NCBI GenBank assembly: GCA_950097015.1
Contig: CATNEN010000001.1
Span: forward strand, 21,133,501-21,197,500
Direction of reading: 5' to 3'
DNA length: 64,000 bases
Source: Macrostomum hystrix
Lineage: Eukaryota; Platyhelminthes; Macrostomidae
In this document: one piece after another, positions 49,001 through 53,450 of the stretch
Numbering within the stretch: position 1 is the first letter of the stretch
How the letters are laid out: every line of letters begins with the position of its first letter
Program-made: the position numbers and the translations under genes
Notes under the pieces: generated by a model
Databases searched by the model: none
The model's input: only the letters and a program-made list of their open reading frames with translations
Told to the model about the DNA's origin: nothing

Positions 49001-50155
49001 TGCACTAACCGAATAATTATTATGTACTTTAACATAAAGTCTAAAAGTATATAGACTTTTAGAAACGAAACCTACAAATAAAACCCTGCTTGCATGCGGT
49101 AATAGAAATTACCCACTAATAAAATAACAAATATTAACACCGAAGAGTTAAACGGACCCGGCCGAACCACCGCAAACTTAACTCACCTTTTTTCTGTGTC
49201 TTGTTTCGCGTTTGTCTTAGCGTTTAGCGCAGTGATTTTCAACGACTTGTTGATGCGTCAGTTGTAATAGTTAAGAGTAGCGGACGTGCTGAATAAGGCT
49301 GCGCCCTGTTCTCTTCTTTGACTTGGCCTGGTTTTCGCCCAAAAAACTTCGCTGTTGCAGCTTGTCTGCCGTTGTCTGCAGCCCTCGCCTCGATCCTTCG
49401 CTTTAGCTGAATTTGGCGCAAACGACCCCTCTAAATAAACTGTATACACACGCGCGCACCACAAGCCAGTCATAAAAGTTTTCCAAGAGGGCGATATAAA
49501 ATTAATTATTGGCCCAAGCATTCACACCACACCGCCCCCCCTCCAGCGCCCCCTCCACTTTCACACCCTAAAGCCGGTCAAAGCCGCGACACCCCCGAAG
49601 CCCTAGTCAAAACAAGTATCGGCCTCCAGCCAATCAGAGCCGACCATCAGCCAATATAATCGATTTCATACCCTTTTCCGTCCAATTATTTCCTACCCCT
49701 AAACGCACCAGTCGGGACAAAGTAATAAACTAGCCTAGAACTAACTATCCACTAAAACTCATTTCCGTCTCCTTCCGCACTTTCTACTAGCACAAGCCAA
49801 CAACCGCCCACCTCATTGACAGGACTCCGCGGTCGGCCTTGCAGAGAGCCGCGTTGTCTGCAATCCAAACCGGCATCACAACCAGCTTGGCGAGGACCAT
49901 AACCTAGCCTCCGAGTCTGTTGCAGCCCATTTGCAGCAACAGAAGCAGCAGCAGCAGGCTGCCAAATTTCACGGCTCACACTGCCGCCGTCGCCTGTGCA
50001 TTACAGCCCAAGGAGCTTCATCGATTGACAAATACTCGCGCATTCTATTCCCTCTCTGCTTCAGCGTGTTTAATATCATCTATTGGCTAGTCTATCTGCG
50101 ACTGTCTGATGGCTCCGACACTCTGCTGAAAGAGTTCGACATCATTGCCGATTGA
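15898..50155 (+). CDS. RDL-like GABA-gated chloride channel subunit
   Basis: Nine exons (15898-16097, 18871-18992, 19058-19128, 22253-22497, 27322-27404, 29261-29395, 30164-30316, 31184-31743, 49937-50155) join in phase to 595 residues. Insect RDL has about 606. It is a Cys-loop pentameric channel subunit: GABA opens a Cl- pore in the plasma membrane. A signal peptide covers residues 1-27. The Cys-loop is [15 protein letters not shown] at 220-234. Next come loop [13 protein letters not shown] and loop [13 protein letters not shown]1 is at about 303-325, M2 starts at PARVALG (331-337), M3 is at 365-388 and M4 at 556-577. P-A-R before M2 is the anion-selectivity signature. The 2' residue is Ala335, as in dieldrin-sensitive RDL. 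The M3-M4 loop has polyglutamine runs and the intron-8 junction falls within it. AATAAA lies at 50852. Pharmacology is not readable from sequence. Confidence 0.92.
16118..17425 (+). repeat. 17-bp minisatellite in RDL-like intron 1
   Basis: About 75 copies of a purine-only unit GAGAAGGGAGAGAGATT, with GACAGAGATT and GGCAGATT variants arranged in higher-order blocks. All three minus-strand frames stay open because 17 bp cycles the frame (51 bp equals 17 codons). None is a gene. Confidence 0.97.
17945..18600 (+). repeat. 16-bp minisatellite in RDL-like intron 1
   Basis: About 40 degenerate copies of AAATCTTCTAAATCCC, decaying toward the 3' end into unique AT-rich sequence before the exon 2 acceptor at 18870. 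Confidence 0.93.
18871..18992 (+). CDS. RDL-like exon 2: start of ligand-binding domain
   Basis: Completes codon 67 and encodes to residue 107. [18 protein letters not shown] corresponds to RDL AILDSFLVSYDKRVRPNY. The acceptor is CCCGCAG and the donor AAAGA|GTGAGT. Confidence 0.9.
19058..19128 (+). CDS. RDL-like exon 3
   Basis: Encodes residues 108-131, [20 protein letters not shown], corresponding to the strand SISSVSEVLM of RDL. It is separated from exon 2 by a 65-bp intron. The donor is CATG|GTAAAC. Confidence 0.9.
19200..19500 (+). repeat. About 32-bp minisatellite, first of three in RDL-like intron 3
   Basis: Roughly nine units built from GGAGTGAGGTTGGTGTTTGC and TTATCACTGATT, with inserts of CTCTCTTAAAGTAGG. 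The core CTGATTGG...GGAGTGAGGT also occurs in the array at 21785-22200. Confidence 0.85.
20335..21123 (+). repeat. 16-bp minisatellite in RDL-like intron 3
   Basis: About 49 copies of GAGATGAGACACGGGA. Some copies read ACACGTGAGA, which is donor-like. The same unit, as GAGATGAGACGCGGGA on the minus strand, forms a short array at 43620-43795 in the giant nested gene. Long open frames on the minus strand are repeat artefacts. Confidence 0.97.
21785..22200 (+). repeat. 44-bp minisatellite in RDL-like intron 3
   Basis: About seven close copies, then diverged ones, of a 44-bp unit containing CTGATTGGCTGGGCGTGGAG and TGAGGTAGCTAACATCGGTC. It ends about 50 nt before the exon 4 acceptor at 22252. 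Confidence 0.93.
22253..22497 (+). CDS. RDL-like exon 4: ligand-binding core
   Basis: Encodes residues 132-212. [19 protein letters not shown] and [19 protein letters not shown] match RDL (DFTLDFYFRQFW, NIWVPDTFFVNEKQSYFH). WxPDTFF is the Cys-loop family loop A. The donor is TGCG|GTGAGG. Confidence 0.93.
22505..23190 (+). repeat. 20-bp minisatellite at the start of RDL-like intron 4
   Basis: About 34 copies of GAAATGAGAATCGTTGATGA with point variants, starting within about 20 nt of the exon 4 donor. Confidence 0.97.
23191..23640. other. Unique intronic sequence, RDL-like intron 4
   Basis: Non-repetitive sequence between two minisatellites. I see no exon or RNA gene. Confidence 0.5.
23645..24090 (+). 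repeat. 20-bp minisatellite in RDL-like intron 4
   Basis: About 22 copies of GCGTGAATGATCAGATAGTT with G/C and A/T variants at two positions. The period is exact. Confidence 0.97.
24091..24740. other. Unique intronic sequence, RDL-like intron 4
   Basis: Non-repetitive sequence. No exon, RNA gene or recognisable mobile element is seen. Confidence 0.5.
24745..25600 (+). repeat. About 17-bp irregular minisatellite in RDL-like intron 4
   Basis: Roughly 50 diverged units of TGTGTCAGATGTTCTGA and TGTCAGTTCTGATG. It is less homogeneous than its neighbours, suggesting an older array. Confidence 0.9.
26000..27163 (-). CDS. Uncharacterised protein nested in RDL-like intron 4
   Basis: On the minus strand exons 27163-26731 and 26334-26000 join in phase 1 to 255 residues. 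The donor is CCAT|GTGAGT and the acceptor ATTCGCAG. The intron between is a minisatellite. I do not recognise the family. The protein starts [19 protein letters not shown] and contains [36 protein letters not shown] and [17 protein letters not shown]. It has no signal peptide or membrane span, is rich in Arg, Met and aromatic residues, and has about eleven Cys. An AG acceptor-like site (CGGCAG) directly precedes the ATG by two bases. It lies wholly inside an intron of the receptor gene on the opposite strand. GC-rich, stop-free exons with matching phase and consensus splice sites support a real gene, but homology is untested. Confidence 0.72.
   Translation of the reverse strand: MAYRELNFREQYVMPITDETLQMVQDARIKAACTRTRCVFSVCKKMLTRKIGVQSMRFCIFEIRGGSLNDLYRCNKLLENYFPAYKLRKPYDTSMVHTRLQYNEWTPDNTFLYFKSQRFGLGRNCVGEINLSAPCGGEDTSVLPCEFLRYLHCLHCLPSLPALPPFTACTASLHCLHCLPSLPALPPFTACTASLHCLHCLPSLPALPPFTACTASLHCLHCLPLLPALPPFTASLHCLHCLPLLPALPPFTASPQCLHCLHCLRSPRCHLNLAFAVPSTLMEMVAERPRSDWIIDKREIDGAYCTSFSNCLNFRKTIFRPANKNRTYAGVLMPESTTMPLPRMNYFQDPNYIEQMIDPMVTETRRSREMELEADRHSHKTVKVSVP
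26350..26720 (-). repeat. 22-bp minisatellite in the intron of the nested 255-residue gene
   Basis: About 16 copies of a 22-bp unit made of GGCAGTGAAGG and GAGGCAGTGCA on the plus strand. It fills the intron 26335-26730 almost completely. On the coding strand it is a pyrimidine-rich TGCCTCCCTTCACTGCC repeat. Confidence 0.95.
27322..27404 (+). CDS. RDL-like exon 5: Cys-loop
   Basis: Encodes residues 213-240. It contains the complete Cys-loop [15 protein letters not shown], with 13 residues between the two cysteines, followed by SVEIES. The acceptor is CATTTCAG and the donor AGCT|GTGAGA. Confidence 0.93.
27540..29130 (+). repeat. 28-bp satellite filling RDL-like intron 5
   Basis: About 56 copies of a 28-bp unit, CTCCAATCCCGAATCC followed by TCAATCATTAAT, with CCAAATCC, ATCAATC and CCACAATC variants in repeating blocks. 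It runs from near the donor to about 130 nt before the acceptor at 29260. Confidence 0.97.
29261..29395 (+). CDS. RDL-like exon 6: loop B to loop C
   Basis: Encodes residues 241-285: [12 protein letters not shown], then [14 protein letters not shown] and EVALSTG. RDL reads FGYTMRDIRYFW and ELPQFRVLGHRQRATEINLTTG. The donor is ACTG|GTGAGC. Confidence 0.93.
29405..30112 (+). repeat. 19-bp minisatellite filling RDL-like intron 6
   Basis: About 37 copies of GGTAGACAGTGAGGGAGAG, occupying nearly the whole 768-bp intron. Each copy includes the donor-like CAGTGAGGG in the sense strand. The same unit occurs as its reverse complement at 57650-58440. Confidence 0.97.
30164..30316 (+). CDS. RDL-like exon 7: M1 and start of M2
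   Basis: Encodes residues 286-336. It contains [19 protein letters not shown]1 ([20 protein letters not shown]) and PARVAL of M2. The donor is CTGG|GTAGGT. Confidence 0.93.
30350..30780 (+). repeat. About 21-bp purine minisatellite in RDL-like intron 7
   Basis: Two blocks (30350-30470 and 30560-30780) of units based on GATCGGGGAGAGAGGGAGAG, separated by about 90 bp of unique sequence. It is strongly G+A on the transcribed sense strand. Confidence 0.93.
30781..31183. other. End of RDL-like intron 7
   Basis: Unique sequence with five short CTAGTCTCACCCTTTCGGTAT units at about 31015-31140. It leads to the exon 8 acceptor ATTTTGCAG at 31183. Confidence 0.6.
31184..31743 (+). CDS. RDL-like exon 8: M2, M3 and most of the cytoplasmic loop
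   Basis: Encodes residues 337-523. M2 continues [20 protein letters not shown], followed by M3 [19 protein letters not shown]. The loop has two polyglutamine runs (after QEQ and after SPTL) and is rich in Ser/Ala. The phase-0 donor is CAGGCG|GTGAGT. An 18.2-kb intron follows. Confidence 0.93.
31940..32251 (-). mobile_element. tRNA-derived SINE copy in RDL-like intron 8
   Basis: Read on the minus strand from about 32251: TTGCGGCACAGTGGCACAGTG (box-A-like), GAGTTCGATTCC (box B), CGGCGAGGTCACATT, CGTGCAATTTACGC, GTGTGTGCTCAGGAGTCAGC and CTGGCTGCGGGTCCAGCGTC, ending CGCAGCCCTTACAC. The body and tail match copies at 45960-46206, 41870-42030, 15055-15215 and, in part, 10090-10215. This is the most complete copy in the window. 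No target duplication is evident by eye. Confidence 0.7.
32270..34495 (+). repeat. 19-bp satellite in RDL-like intron 8
   Basis: About 117 copies of GATTGATGTGTCAGTGAAT, with TTTCAG, AATAATT, AACGATT and TTAATG variants recurring in higher-order blocks. It is the longest array in the window. Confidence 0.98.
34496..34993. other. 3' region of the giant nested gene
   Basis: Unique AT-rich sequence downstream (in minus sense) of the giant gene's stop codon. TTTATT at 34627-34632 reads AATAAA on the minus strand and could be its poly(A) signal. Confidence 0.45.
34994..41374 (-). CDS. Giant nested gene, exon 3 (modules 2-4, membrane span, tail)
   Basis: A single uninterrupted 6.4-kb exon encoding the last 2126 residues. 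The acceptor is CTCCGCAG, joined phase 0 to give [33 protein letters not shown] and [21 protein letters not shown] are equivalent points about 700 residues apart. The C-terminal tail has SRRTSRIS and a run of AP(N/T)-type repeats. Confidence 0.85.
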   Translation of the reverse strand, partial: SMPESDLQRQLSRKLRFVQSAIFNGQAGRPELLSFEYLAQRRPDASIRVDALSRITWPTGTTAAASFNEDTLKKLIDTELEALHNNVDVIPMTIDSRQTILRLLDSQAGLADFPTCELLLQFRPAPNDIAVAAVDASWLPVADRLTASLGGNASRVSVLSLSPDPASNINALVTVPRKNSCSETAQLLLKASTSSSANNRLVAARSISDNVLTALDSVLNNQKVLVRHIALLPSYHSLSKPTDNADSLGDYFCFLTMWAHSLFNSNRGSGVCVSNLAEPHRVRLNPLSDVTTPAMRLSTVSAFTDTPPNGVMQLFWRLKNFYLTSNETFIDLYSTGAHNATGGDFYVSLITSQLPPPPPHPMANITTMRPATVAVTLTTPASTAFATATRAMPATASAATAAPNVSVPTSVAPPTSVKTPTTAQPPTSPVGPYYIAADRMASLVISLGIPADPRQGRYFYSDSALLHYLMKSALAQSLLKSAWQVAPDDILSTRVSVDTSQLTVSVFIELLLTVDRNSANLESELRTVVDQSMLLSTVFSKRTYSASFANLPARRWLHRTPSAATGSTLRQSVEHRILVRLTDGAPDFLRIRDSATYSSDTRSNDLLLDFLMQQLVIDASRPHQLISRPQLVQYKSDSHLAWLHLRYEIQQPASLQQLTTDFAASWQRLDSTAQLRDILYLDIRAVPPQQNRGLLLYQMLRLESYISKKSLMSLPSEFLALTLEPKIKYVMQKVFPSGSASTPGYLDVEVTFAKNNGALDILALTRVSIPPGYSLYKLQQRIQLHVKQRLEELANDVTVVPSFFNNGRTDVRVLDLKEDLSHPYWCDLVYTFAIDGTSLPSQAFQLAAYLSQLISPKLPRHTQLERLAVLQSIPSAGSAPKQLEVQALVTLSSAHSLPFAEATSILTKAASSEPRLTTRAVVKPFNSAPSLVPRPSSTNSISLNHTVTFVGSADSLTQPDADKISNYACFLYQSALESAHWFALYVVPHSCSATTAVSSIQISRQPLLSLPALQLNISARVASQTENADILASAIRAVIGALNVKNFYFNSGEIVLSNEVQLHTAGHANSTTRPPPPTRSSGTTAGPAAILYYNLLLQFPLSNITSDYLAEPDNPMALLLAQSLLRSSLSANAALSKLANHLTVVNASRLADFSLSSTAAINVTGGLFNMTSELGFGLVLARFAPASAVASSDQLRAAVADSIASWPLAALLFTKRPYVIALPEFEQSPTQLANPTTPAPSSASGTKPNAVKTRRRRSASAAAGSNAAFVEHRLQLFATASLPIFLRFRDIPLRPDPLLAFLTEQLLNLAMRRWAETNGRNGSISADWPKLMWLRSDNSSVTLCIRYPLPAGVTQQFMMDSFASAWVSVNRELAGCSLCMARDQDIRPIASSDAFNETVGLLVYHRLQFDGFVGKDTMRKLNHDDLNQLMRHRLQFILGRLYPGGGGGNLSLAGFDFECYGRNSTVVTFLLARLLSSADVQEAAIRRHAIAQLRGLVNDEHVLPAQLANNGTDLRILAKRTGLPAGTVDWLDIQATFEYAEDSVGSLHGYALAAGARRHLKHLLGRAARPISIAQLRLMRWKRLGTGAFGQHHQLVTVLATLSSKSPPSRGEAATPQDLRAELGKATGLLEQNLTLPLQDFDHEPRHYDQHHLDLMHTGVALQQPVYLVDSGRVDDSSLESTDQLTSDFLCLLLASAFRQRGSARLRFVDDSCAARVTSRGSMSPHPLSFRRIPATTATAYFTLHNSSQPYNPAEAADTIDQLANSLNAYADVPGRTFATGEVSPILPVPIYQLLKFGSAGFPQDLSNSSSKLYLDSSGAIKRSLALYLRSVAHLFSGQVKDIRFYSGSILVFINYRIYPRLFSPSQVAIHIEQHTEALFSTDSPFHGLQLDRDGSFTSTAPIAEGREPKLDRIEQPGVPVAIYCILGVASFLLLLLSSLLIVRLIRIRRNNRIRARPLQQQGSTNSQRRSLKCAEEGDASQVRPAPANTVRIEISNADANANSRRTSRISTVAAAGSRSRLPSTDVPRLPQPPESRRASSATNRRASAVAPSNVVMGSTLVESALVAPVSAPNEAPNAAPTAAPGEAPGAAPNEAPTAAPTAAPTTAPNVAPNDAPNSVPSGSLV
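34994..45909 (-). CDS. Giant modular single-pass membrane protein, family not recognised
   Basis: On the minus strand exons 45909-43813, 42831-42145 and 41374-34994, all phase 0, encode about 3054 residues. The order is signal peptide ([20 protein letters not shown]), then four diverged tandem modules of about 600-720 residues. Each module has a core like [47 protein letters not shown] or [16 protein letters not shown], at about residues 236, 844, 1564 and 2264. Thr/Pro/Ala-rich mucin-like linkers lie at about 630 and 1270-1340. Next come a SEA-like segment ([19 protein letters not shown]), a membrane span ([20 protein letters not shown], about 2850) and a basic tail with RRxS sites and an APN-rich repeat end. 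Many NxS/T sites suggest glycosylation. A surface or secreted-matrix role is inference. The gene lies inside RDL-like intron 8 on the opposite strand. Confidence 0.8.
41375..42144 (-). other. Giant nested gene intron 2, with a SINE tail and TTTCTAGGA-type repeats
   Basis: 770-bp intron. Its 41550-41790 part is a degenerate 24-25 bp repeat (GACCAAAATTAGATTTCTAG-like). Positions about 41870-42030 hold a plus-oriented copy of the SINE tail (GGCTGCGGGTCCAGTGTCACCAA). The donor is CTGCAG|GTGAAT. Confidence 0.7.
42145..42831 (-). CDS. Giant nested gene, exon 2 (rest of module 2)
   Basis: 229 codons, phase 0 at both ends. It contains [18 protein letters not shown] and [19 protein letters not shown], the module-2 equivalents of the exon 3 repeats. 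The acceptor is ACCACAG. Confidence 0.85.
42895..43612 (-). repeat. 16-bp minisatellite with embedded donor consensus
   Basis: About 45 copies of CTACTGTCTCACCTGT on the plus strand. On the strand of the giant gene this is ACAGGTGAGACAGTAG, so most copies carry CAG|GTGAG, an exact 5' splice-site consensus. The array lies about 200 nt downstream of the exon 1 donor CAG|GTGAGC. The first copies have CACCAGT or CACTAGT variants. Confidence 0.97.
43620..43795 (-). repeat. Second 16-bp minisatellite next to the giant gene exon 1 donor
   Basis: About 11 copies of TCTCATCTCTCCCGCG, on the gene's strand GAGATGAGACGCGGGA. It starts about 20 nt from the donor at 43813. It is the same unit as the 20335-21123 array. 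Confidence 0.95.
43813..45928 (-). CDS. Giant nested gene, exon 1 (signal peptide and module 1)
   Basis: Acceptor TTTCTCTCCCATTGCAG, then a 19-nt leader and ATG at 45909. 699 codons, phase 0 donor TGTCAG|GTGAGC. It contains the signal peptide, module 1 and a Thr/Pro linker ([18 protein letters not shown]). The 5' non-coding part may be trans-spliced. Alternatively a non-coding exon could end at the minus-strand donor AAAAAAG|GTGAGT (exon edge 49187). Confidence 0.85.
45960..46210 (-). mobile_element. SINE copy upstream of the giant gene
   Basis: Minus-oriented: GTTCGATTCCGTGACGAG (box-B region), GTGTGTGCTCAGGAGTCAGC, CTGGCTGCGGGTCTACTGTC, GTGCTCACAGCCCTCATAC, then an ATAATAAT tail. It is homologous to the copy at 31940-32251, and lies just 5' of exon 1. 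Confidence 0.7.
46211..47090. other. Unique sequence with degenerate AATCCC-type words
   Basis: No gene is seen. About 46660-46730 has loose ATCCC/GAATCC repeats resembling the intron 1 and intron 5 arrays. Three AACGAATTTGTAGTTAAT-type units occur at about 46970-47020. Confidence 0.5.
47095..48140 (+). repeat. 16-bp satellite in RDL-like intron 8
   Basis: About 65 copies of GGGAATGAGAGGGTCA with AATAAG, GGATCAG and GGTTAG variants arranged in blocks of repeating order. This suggests higher-order duplication. Confidence 0.97.
48141..49936. other. End of RDL-like intron 8; possible 5' region of the giant gene
   Basis: Unique sequence. A consensus minus-strand donor (AAAAAAG|GTGAGT, exon edge 49187) could end a non-coding first exon of the giant gene. 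The open frames at 49239-49521 and 49752-49979 (minus) have no recognisable family. The receptor's last acceptor, CCATTTGCAG, ends at 49936. Confidence 0.4.
49937..50155 (+). CDS. RDL-like exon 9: M4 and C-terminus
   Basis: Encodes residues 524-595. It opens with a Gln-rich run (QQKQQQQ), so it continues the Gln-rich loop of exon 8. Then follows [20 protein letters not shown], the typical family sequence entering M4, and IYWLVYL. Stop TGA. Phase 0 fits the exon 8 donor. It is the only M4-encoding exon I find downstream. Confidence 0.9.
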   Translation, partial: QQKQQQQAAKFHGSHCRRRLCITAQGASSIDKYSRILFPLCFSVFNIIYWLVYLRLSDGSDTLLKEFDIIAD

Positions 50156-50960
50156 AAGCAATGATATTGATGAATTATTTACGGAAGAAACTGAATTAGT
50201 TTGATGAATTAGTTTGTCTAGTTTGTAACTTTGTTATTCTAATGCGATATTAACAATCAGTCTGTCATTGAACTTTAGCTCCTTCGATAGATTTTTTACG
50301 TCTCTACTACTCATTAGTAGCAAAAAAGTGTATAGAACAGATATGATACGTACAGCATGTATAGAAATTATAAACTGATTGACAAGTCTGTTCGAACAAT
50401 CACAGCCACTTTCAATTTTGTTTGTCCCCTGACAGTTGCAATTGTAGTATTGTGAACATTAAAAACTGCTTTCTCGTACAGCCGGCGATGGCATGCATTA
50501 ACACTAAGCATTGTTGTTTATCTTTGTTTCTGGCATTAGCTAGTCATCAAACCAGTCGTATATAATCCAACTTTGTTCAAAACCGAACCAAACTTTTTTG
50601 ACGAGGAGAAAAATTTACCAAAAGTTTGGTCCTATCTTTTCTGCGGTTCAGTTTTACAAAATTGCGCAGTACAAAGAAGGTATCGCACTGCACTTTAAGA
50701 CCTCATACCTGAAACTTTTCATTTGATTCTACTTCGAATATGTATTTTATCATTGACTTTGTACTAACATTTACCAATGAGCTTATTGTACTGAGAAATA
50801 CCCTTGAAGTTTATGATTTACTATTCTATCTATCTAATGTGCATATTTTCTAATAAAGTACAATAATACACTCTTGGAACAATATTACCCAAAATATATT
50901 TATAAATTCACATTCTACAATCATTGATTTCATTGTGACGCAACCTTGGAGTGTATACCA
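50156..50960 (+). other. RDL-like 3' UTR and flank
   Basis: AT-rich. AATAAA at 50852-50857 is the likely poly(A) signal, giving a 3' UTR of about 0.7 kb. Nothing else is seen. Confidence 0.5.
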
Positions 50961-50964
50961 CCTT

Positions 50965-51570
50965 TCACTAAACTGGTCCTTCAGTTTAGTTGATAAACTG
51001 GTTCTTCAGTTTATTTGATAAACTGGTTCTTCAGTTTAGTTGATAAACTGGTTCTTCAGTTTAGTTGATAAACTGGTTCTTCAGTTTAGTTGATAAACTG
51101 GTTCTTCAGTTTAGTTGGTAAACTGGTCCTTCAGTTTAGTTGATAAACTGGTTCTTCAGTTTAGTTGATAAACTGGTCCTTCAGTTTAGTTGATAAACTG
51201 GTCCTTCAGTTTAGTTGATAAACTGGTCCTTCAGTTTAGTTGATAAACTGTTCCTTCAGTTTAGTTGATAAACTGGTTCTTCAGTTTAGTTGATAAACTG
51301 GTTCTTCAGTTTAGTTGATAAACTGGTTCTTCAGTTTAGTTGATAAACTGGTTCTTCAGTTTAGTTGGTAAACTGGTTCTTCAGTTTAGTTGATAAACTG
51401 GTTCTTCAGTTTAGTTGATAAACTGGTCCTTCAGTTTAGTTGATAAACTGGTCCTTCAGTTTAGTTGATAAACTGGTTCTTCAGTTTAGTTGATAAACTG
51501 GTTCTTCAGTTTAGTTGGTAAACTGGTTCTTCAGTTTAGTTGGTAAACTGGTTCTTCAGTTTGGTTGTAG
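50965..51570 (+). repeat. 25-bp minisatellite with a perfect hairpin in each unit
   Basis: About 24 copies of a 25-bp unit containing CAGTTTAGTTGATAAACTG. CAGTTTA and TAAACTG are exact inverted repeats around GTTGA, so each copy can form a 7-bp stem. Confidence 0.97.
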
Positions 51571-52015
51571 ACTGGGCTTTGACTGGACTGGAGTTGATTA
51601 AAGTACATTCCAGCCTGCTAGAAAAGCTTGCGAGAAAACACTTGGTAAAGTTCTGATTCCTGATTCCAGGATACATTTTGTGGCATCTGATCAGCAGGCA
51701 AATCTAATTAATGTGAGCCTAATTTACCAAGTCAGGCCTGATATCACAGTCTGTTGAGGAGCAAAATTAAGAACAGCACGCAAGAATTTTCTAATCTCGC
51801 CGTTTCTCTTGTGCAGATAATTAATTTTTGTTAAAATCCTAAAAGAATTAAAACAAACTGTGTCTTATATAATCGAAAAATCAAAAGTTTTACGCAATGT
51901 TTTTGTCATTCTTGAATTAGTATCAAAATGTGCTTCATACTACTAGTGTCAACCAACAGTAGCAATAGTATGATTATTGGGTTGATTTCTTCTCGACATT
52001 ATCTGGATGCCATAT
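51571..52015. other. Unique intergenic sequence
   Basis: Nothing recognisable between two satellite arrays. Confidence 0.5.
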
Positions 52016-52019
52016 AAAT

Positions 52020-53450
52020 CCCAATGGAGATATCCCCTAACCATTCACCTGAATATCCCCATACCATTCACCTGAGTATCCTCTAACCATTCACTTGAAT
52101 ATCCCCTTACCATTCACCTGAGTATCCTCTAACCATTCACCTGAATATCCCCTTACCATTCACCTGAGTATCCTCTAACCATTCACCTGAATATCCCCAT
52201 ACCATTCACCTGAATGTCCCCTAACCATTCACTTGAATATCACCTTACCATTCAGGTGATATTCAGGATATTCAGGTGAATGGTTAGAGGATACTCAGGT
52301 GATTGGTTAGGGGATACTCAGGTGATTGGTTAGGGGATATTCAGGTGAATATCTGACCTCTAACCTGAATATCCCCTAACCATTCACCTGAGTATCCTCT
52401 AACCATTTACTTGAATATCCCCTTACCATTCACCTGAGTATCCTCTAACCATTCACTTGAATATCCCCTTACCATTCACCTGGGTATCCCCTTACCATTC
52501 ACCTGAGTATCCTCTAACCATTCACCTGAGTATCCTCTAACCATTTACTTGAATATCCCCTTACCATTCACCTGAGTATCCTCTAACCATTCACTTGAAT
52601 ATCCCCTTACCATTCACCTGAGTATCCTCTAACCAATCACCTGAGTATCCTCTAACCATTCACCTGAGTATCCTCTAACCATTCACTTGAATATCCCCTT
52701 ACCATTCACCTGAGTATCCTCTAACCATTTACTTGAATATCCCCTTACCATTCACCTGAGTATCCTCTAACCATTCCCCTGAGTATCCTCTAACCATTCA
52801 CTTGAATATCCCCTTACCATTCACCTGGGTATCCCCTTACCATTCACCTGAGTATCCTCTAACCATTCACCTGAGTATCCTCTAACCATTCACCTGAATA
52901 TCCCCATACCATTCACCTGAGTATCCCCTAACCATTCACTTGAATATCCTCTAACCATTCACCTGAGTATCCTCTAACCATTCACCTGAGTATCCTCTAA
53001 CCATTCACTTGAATATCCCCTTACCATTCACCTGAGTATCCTCTAACCAATCACCTGAGTATCCTCTAACCATTCACCTGAGTATCCTCTAACCATTCAC
53101 CTGAATATCCCCATACCATTCACCTGAGTATCCCCTAACCATTCACTTGAATATCCTCTAACCATTCACCTGAGTATCCTCTAACCATTCACCTGGGTAT
53201 CCCCTTACCATTCACCTGAGTATCCTCTAACCATTCACCTGAATATCCCTAACCATTCACCTGAGTATCCTCTAACCATTCACCTGAATATCCCCATACC
53301 ATTCACCTGAGTATCCCCTAACCATTCACTTGAATATCCTCTAACCATTCACCTGAGTATCCTCTAACCATTCACCTGGGTATCCCCTTACCATTCACCT
53401 GAGTATCCTCTAACCATTCACCTGAATATCCCTAACCATTCACCTAGATG
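52020..53450 (+). repeat. 23-bp satellite with an internal inversion
   Basis: About 60 copies of a 23-bp unit, ACCATTCACCTGAGTATCC + TCTA, with TTGAATATCCCC and GGGTATCCCC variants. At about 52250-52350 several units are inverted (GGTGAATGGTTAGAGGATAC), after which the original orientation resumes. Confidence 0.96.
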
